A stretch of DNA of 6,558 bases, from contig CAMKNF010000111.1 of assembly GCA_946414115.1 (NCBI GenBank), positions 1 to 6,558 of the forward strand, in the 5' to 3' direction. This stretch comes from an uncultured Ruminococcus sp. GTDB lineage: Bacteria > Bacillota > Clostridia > Oscillospirales > Acutalibacteraceae. The notes beneath the pieces were generated by a model. It saw only the letters and a program-made list of their open reading frames with translations. It was not told the origin of the DNA and searched no databases. This document shows, piece after piece, positions 6,195 through 6,558 of this stretch. Made by a program: the position numbers and the translations under genes. Within the stretch, counting starts at the first letter, position 1; each line of letters begins with the position of its first letter.

Positions 6195-6223
6195 TTGAAA
6201 TATACGTACACACGTATTATAAT
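6195..6223 (+). promoter_or_regulatory. Near-consensus sigma-A promoter of the HIRAN gene
   Basis: The -35 TTGAAA (6195-6200) and -10 TATAAT (6218-6223) are separated by exactly 17 bp, giving 11 of 12 consensus bases. The start should be near 6230, leaving a leader of about 27 nt. The whole spacer is occupied by palindrome 3, so a strong basal promoter is set up for tight repression. Confidence 0.82.
6202..6217. promoter_or_regulatory. Operator palindrome 3, inside the promoter spacer
   Basis: ATACGT-ACAC-ACGTAT has perfect 6-bp arms and is the most symmetrical of the three sites. It lies between the -35 and -10 of the rightward promoter, so a bound protein would block RNA polymerase directly. 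It is 37 bp from copy 2. Confidence 0.72.
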
Positions 6224-6256
6224 ATAAGTACAGAGTTAAGGAAAGGGGCGTTACAG

Positions 6257-6558
6257 ATGAAACTCACACAGCACAGCAAGGTTATGACAATAGCAAACAG
6301 GCTTGTTAAGCAGGGTTACAACAGAGCTAATGCAATGGTGAAAGCGTGGGTGCTTGTCAAGCTCCCGAACATCTGTACAAAGGTTGCAGGCGTGACCTAC
6401 GGCAAACGTCAGCAGGCTATTGAACACCTTACACACTATCGCCCTGAAAACATCAGAATCAGTCTTTACCGGGATAAGGCAAACGCATATGACCGCAACG
6501 CAGTTGCAGTTATAGCAACCGTAAAGGGCAAAGGCTCGTACACAATGGGTTATCTTCC
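6257..6558 (+). CDS. HIRAN domain-containing protein, 3' end outside window
   Basis: The frame is open from the ATG at 6257 to the edge (100 codons plus two bases, no stop). AGGAAAGGGG ends 8 nt upstream and fixes the start. The N-terminal part (1-40) is basic and helix-like. From about residue 41 the HIRAN fold is recognisable: TKVAGVTYGKRQQAIEHL, then ISLYRDKANAYDRNAVAV (68-85) with the family signature of Arg, Asn, Tyr-Asp and Asn-Ala-Val-x-Val. It ends in YTMGYLP at the edge, the usual GYLP closing strand. HIRAN domains bind DNA ends or single-stranded 3' termini in eukaryotic HLTF and are proposed to sense damaged or stalled DNA. Stand-alone bacterial versions are uncharacterised. It is transcribed divergently from the TA-like operon and shares its operators. 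Whether further domains follow cannot be seen. Confidence 0.82.
   Translation, partial: MKLTQHSKVMTIANRLVKQGYNRANAMVKAWVLVKLPNICTKVAGVTYGKRQQAIEHLTHYRPENIRISLYRDKANAYDRNAVAVIATVKGKGSYTMGYL

Noticed and set aside
6135..6217. CRISPR-like repeats in the divergent intergenic region
   Set aside because: Units are only 16 bp, palindromic, unevenly spaced and three in number; they coincide with promoters and are better read as operators.
6251..6436. Minus-strand frame opposite the HIRAN gene
   Set aside because: It is antisense to a gene with a clear promoter, ribosome binding site and domain signature.

Overview
The window looks like chromosomal DNA of a low-to-moderate GC Gram-positive gut bacterium. 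A Ruminococcus/Oscillospiraceae-type Firmicute is my inference. It rests on sortase-type pilin genes with long runs of isopeptide domains, AGGAG-type ribosome binding sites, a Thr tRNA whose 3' end carries a U discriminator before an encoded CCA, and DUF4160/DUF2442 genes. No species-level marker is present.

Left part (1-4046): two plus-strand genes for wall-anchored pilus proteins. The first is open at the left edge. It is a large multi-domain protein with the end of a fibro-slime-like domain, several pilin/Cna-B-like domains, a non-canonical MPEAS sorting motif, a membrane segment and a basic tail. The second is a complete SpaA/SpaH-type major pilin with a signal peptide, a D2 isopeptide domain, a Cna-B domain and a VPETG sorting signal. 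It is followed by a strong Rho-independent terminator. The likely arrangement is ancillary or tip pilin followed by shaft pilin, assembled by a sortase encoded outside the window.

Middle part (4047-5242): mostly non-coding. It holds a hairpin terminator and, on the minus strand, only the 3' half of a tRNA-Thr(GGU) gene with its own terminator. The tRNA identity stops in the anticodon loop and the 5' half is absent. This is what the host-side att scar of an element integrated into a tRNA gene looks like. The polarity predicts host DNA (pilus genes) to the left and the integrated element to the right, with an intact tRNA-Thr at the far end beyond this window. About 770 bp to the right of the scar carry no convincing gene. 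That stretch holds several short tandem direct repeats, inverted repeats and possible decayed coding sequence.

Right part (5243-6558), predicted to be inside the element: a tight three-gene minus-strand operon (DUF4160, DUF2442, ribbon-helix-helix-like protein) resembling a toxin-antitoxin locus. Divergent from it is a HIRAN-domain gene that runs off the right edge. The shared intergenic region carries three copies of a 16-bp palindrome (ATACGT-N4-AMGTWT). One copy sits exactly in the 17-bp spacer of a near-consensus promoter (TTGAAA-17-TATAAT) that drives the HIRAN gene. The inferred picture is a self-regulated accessory cassette in which the small DNA-binding protein(s) repress both directions. 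The pairing of HIRAN with a three-component TA-like operon under shared operators is the best candidate for something undescribed.
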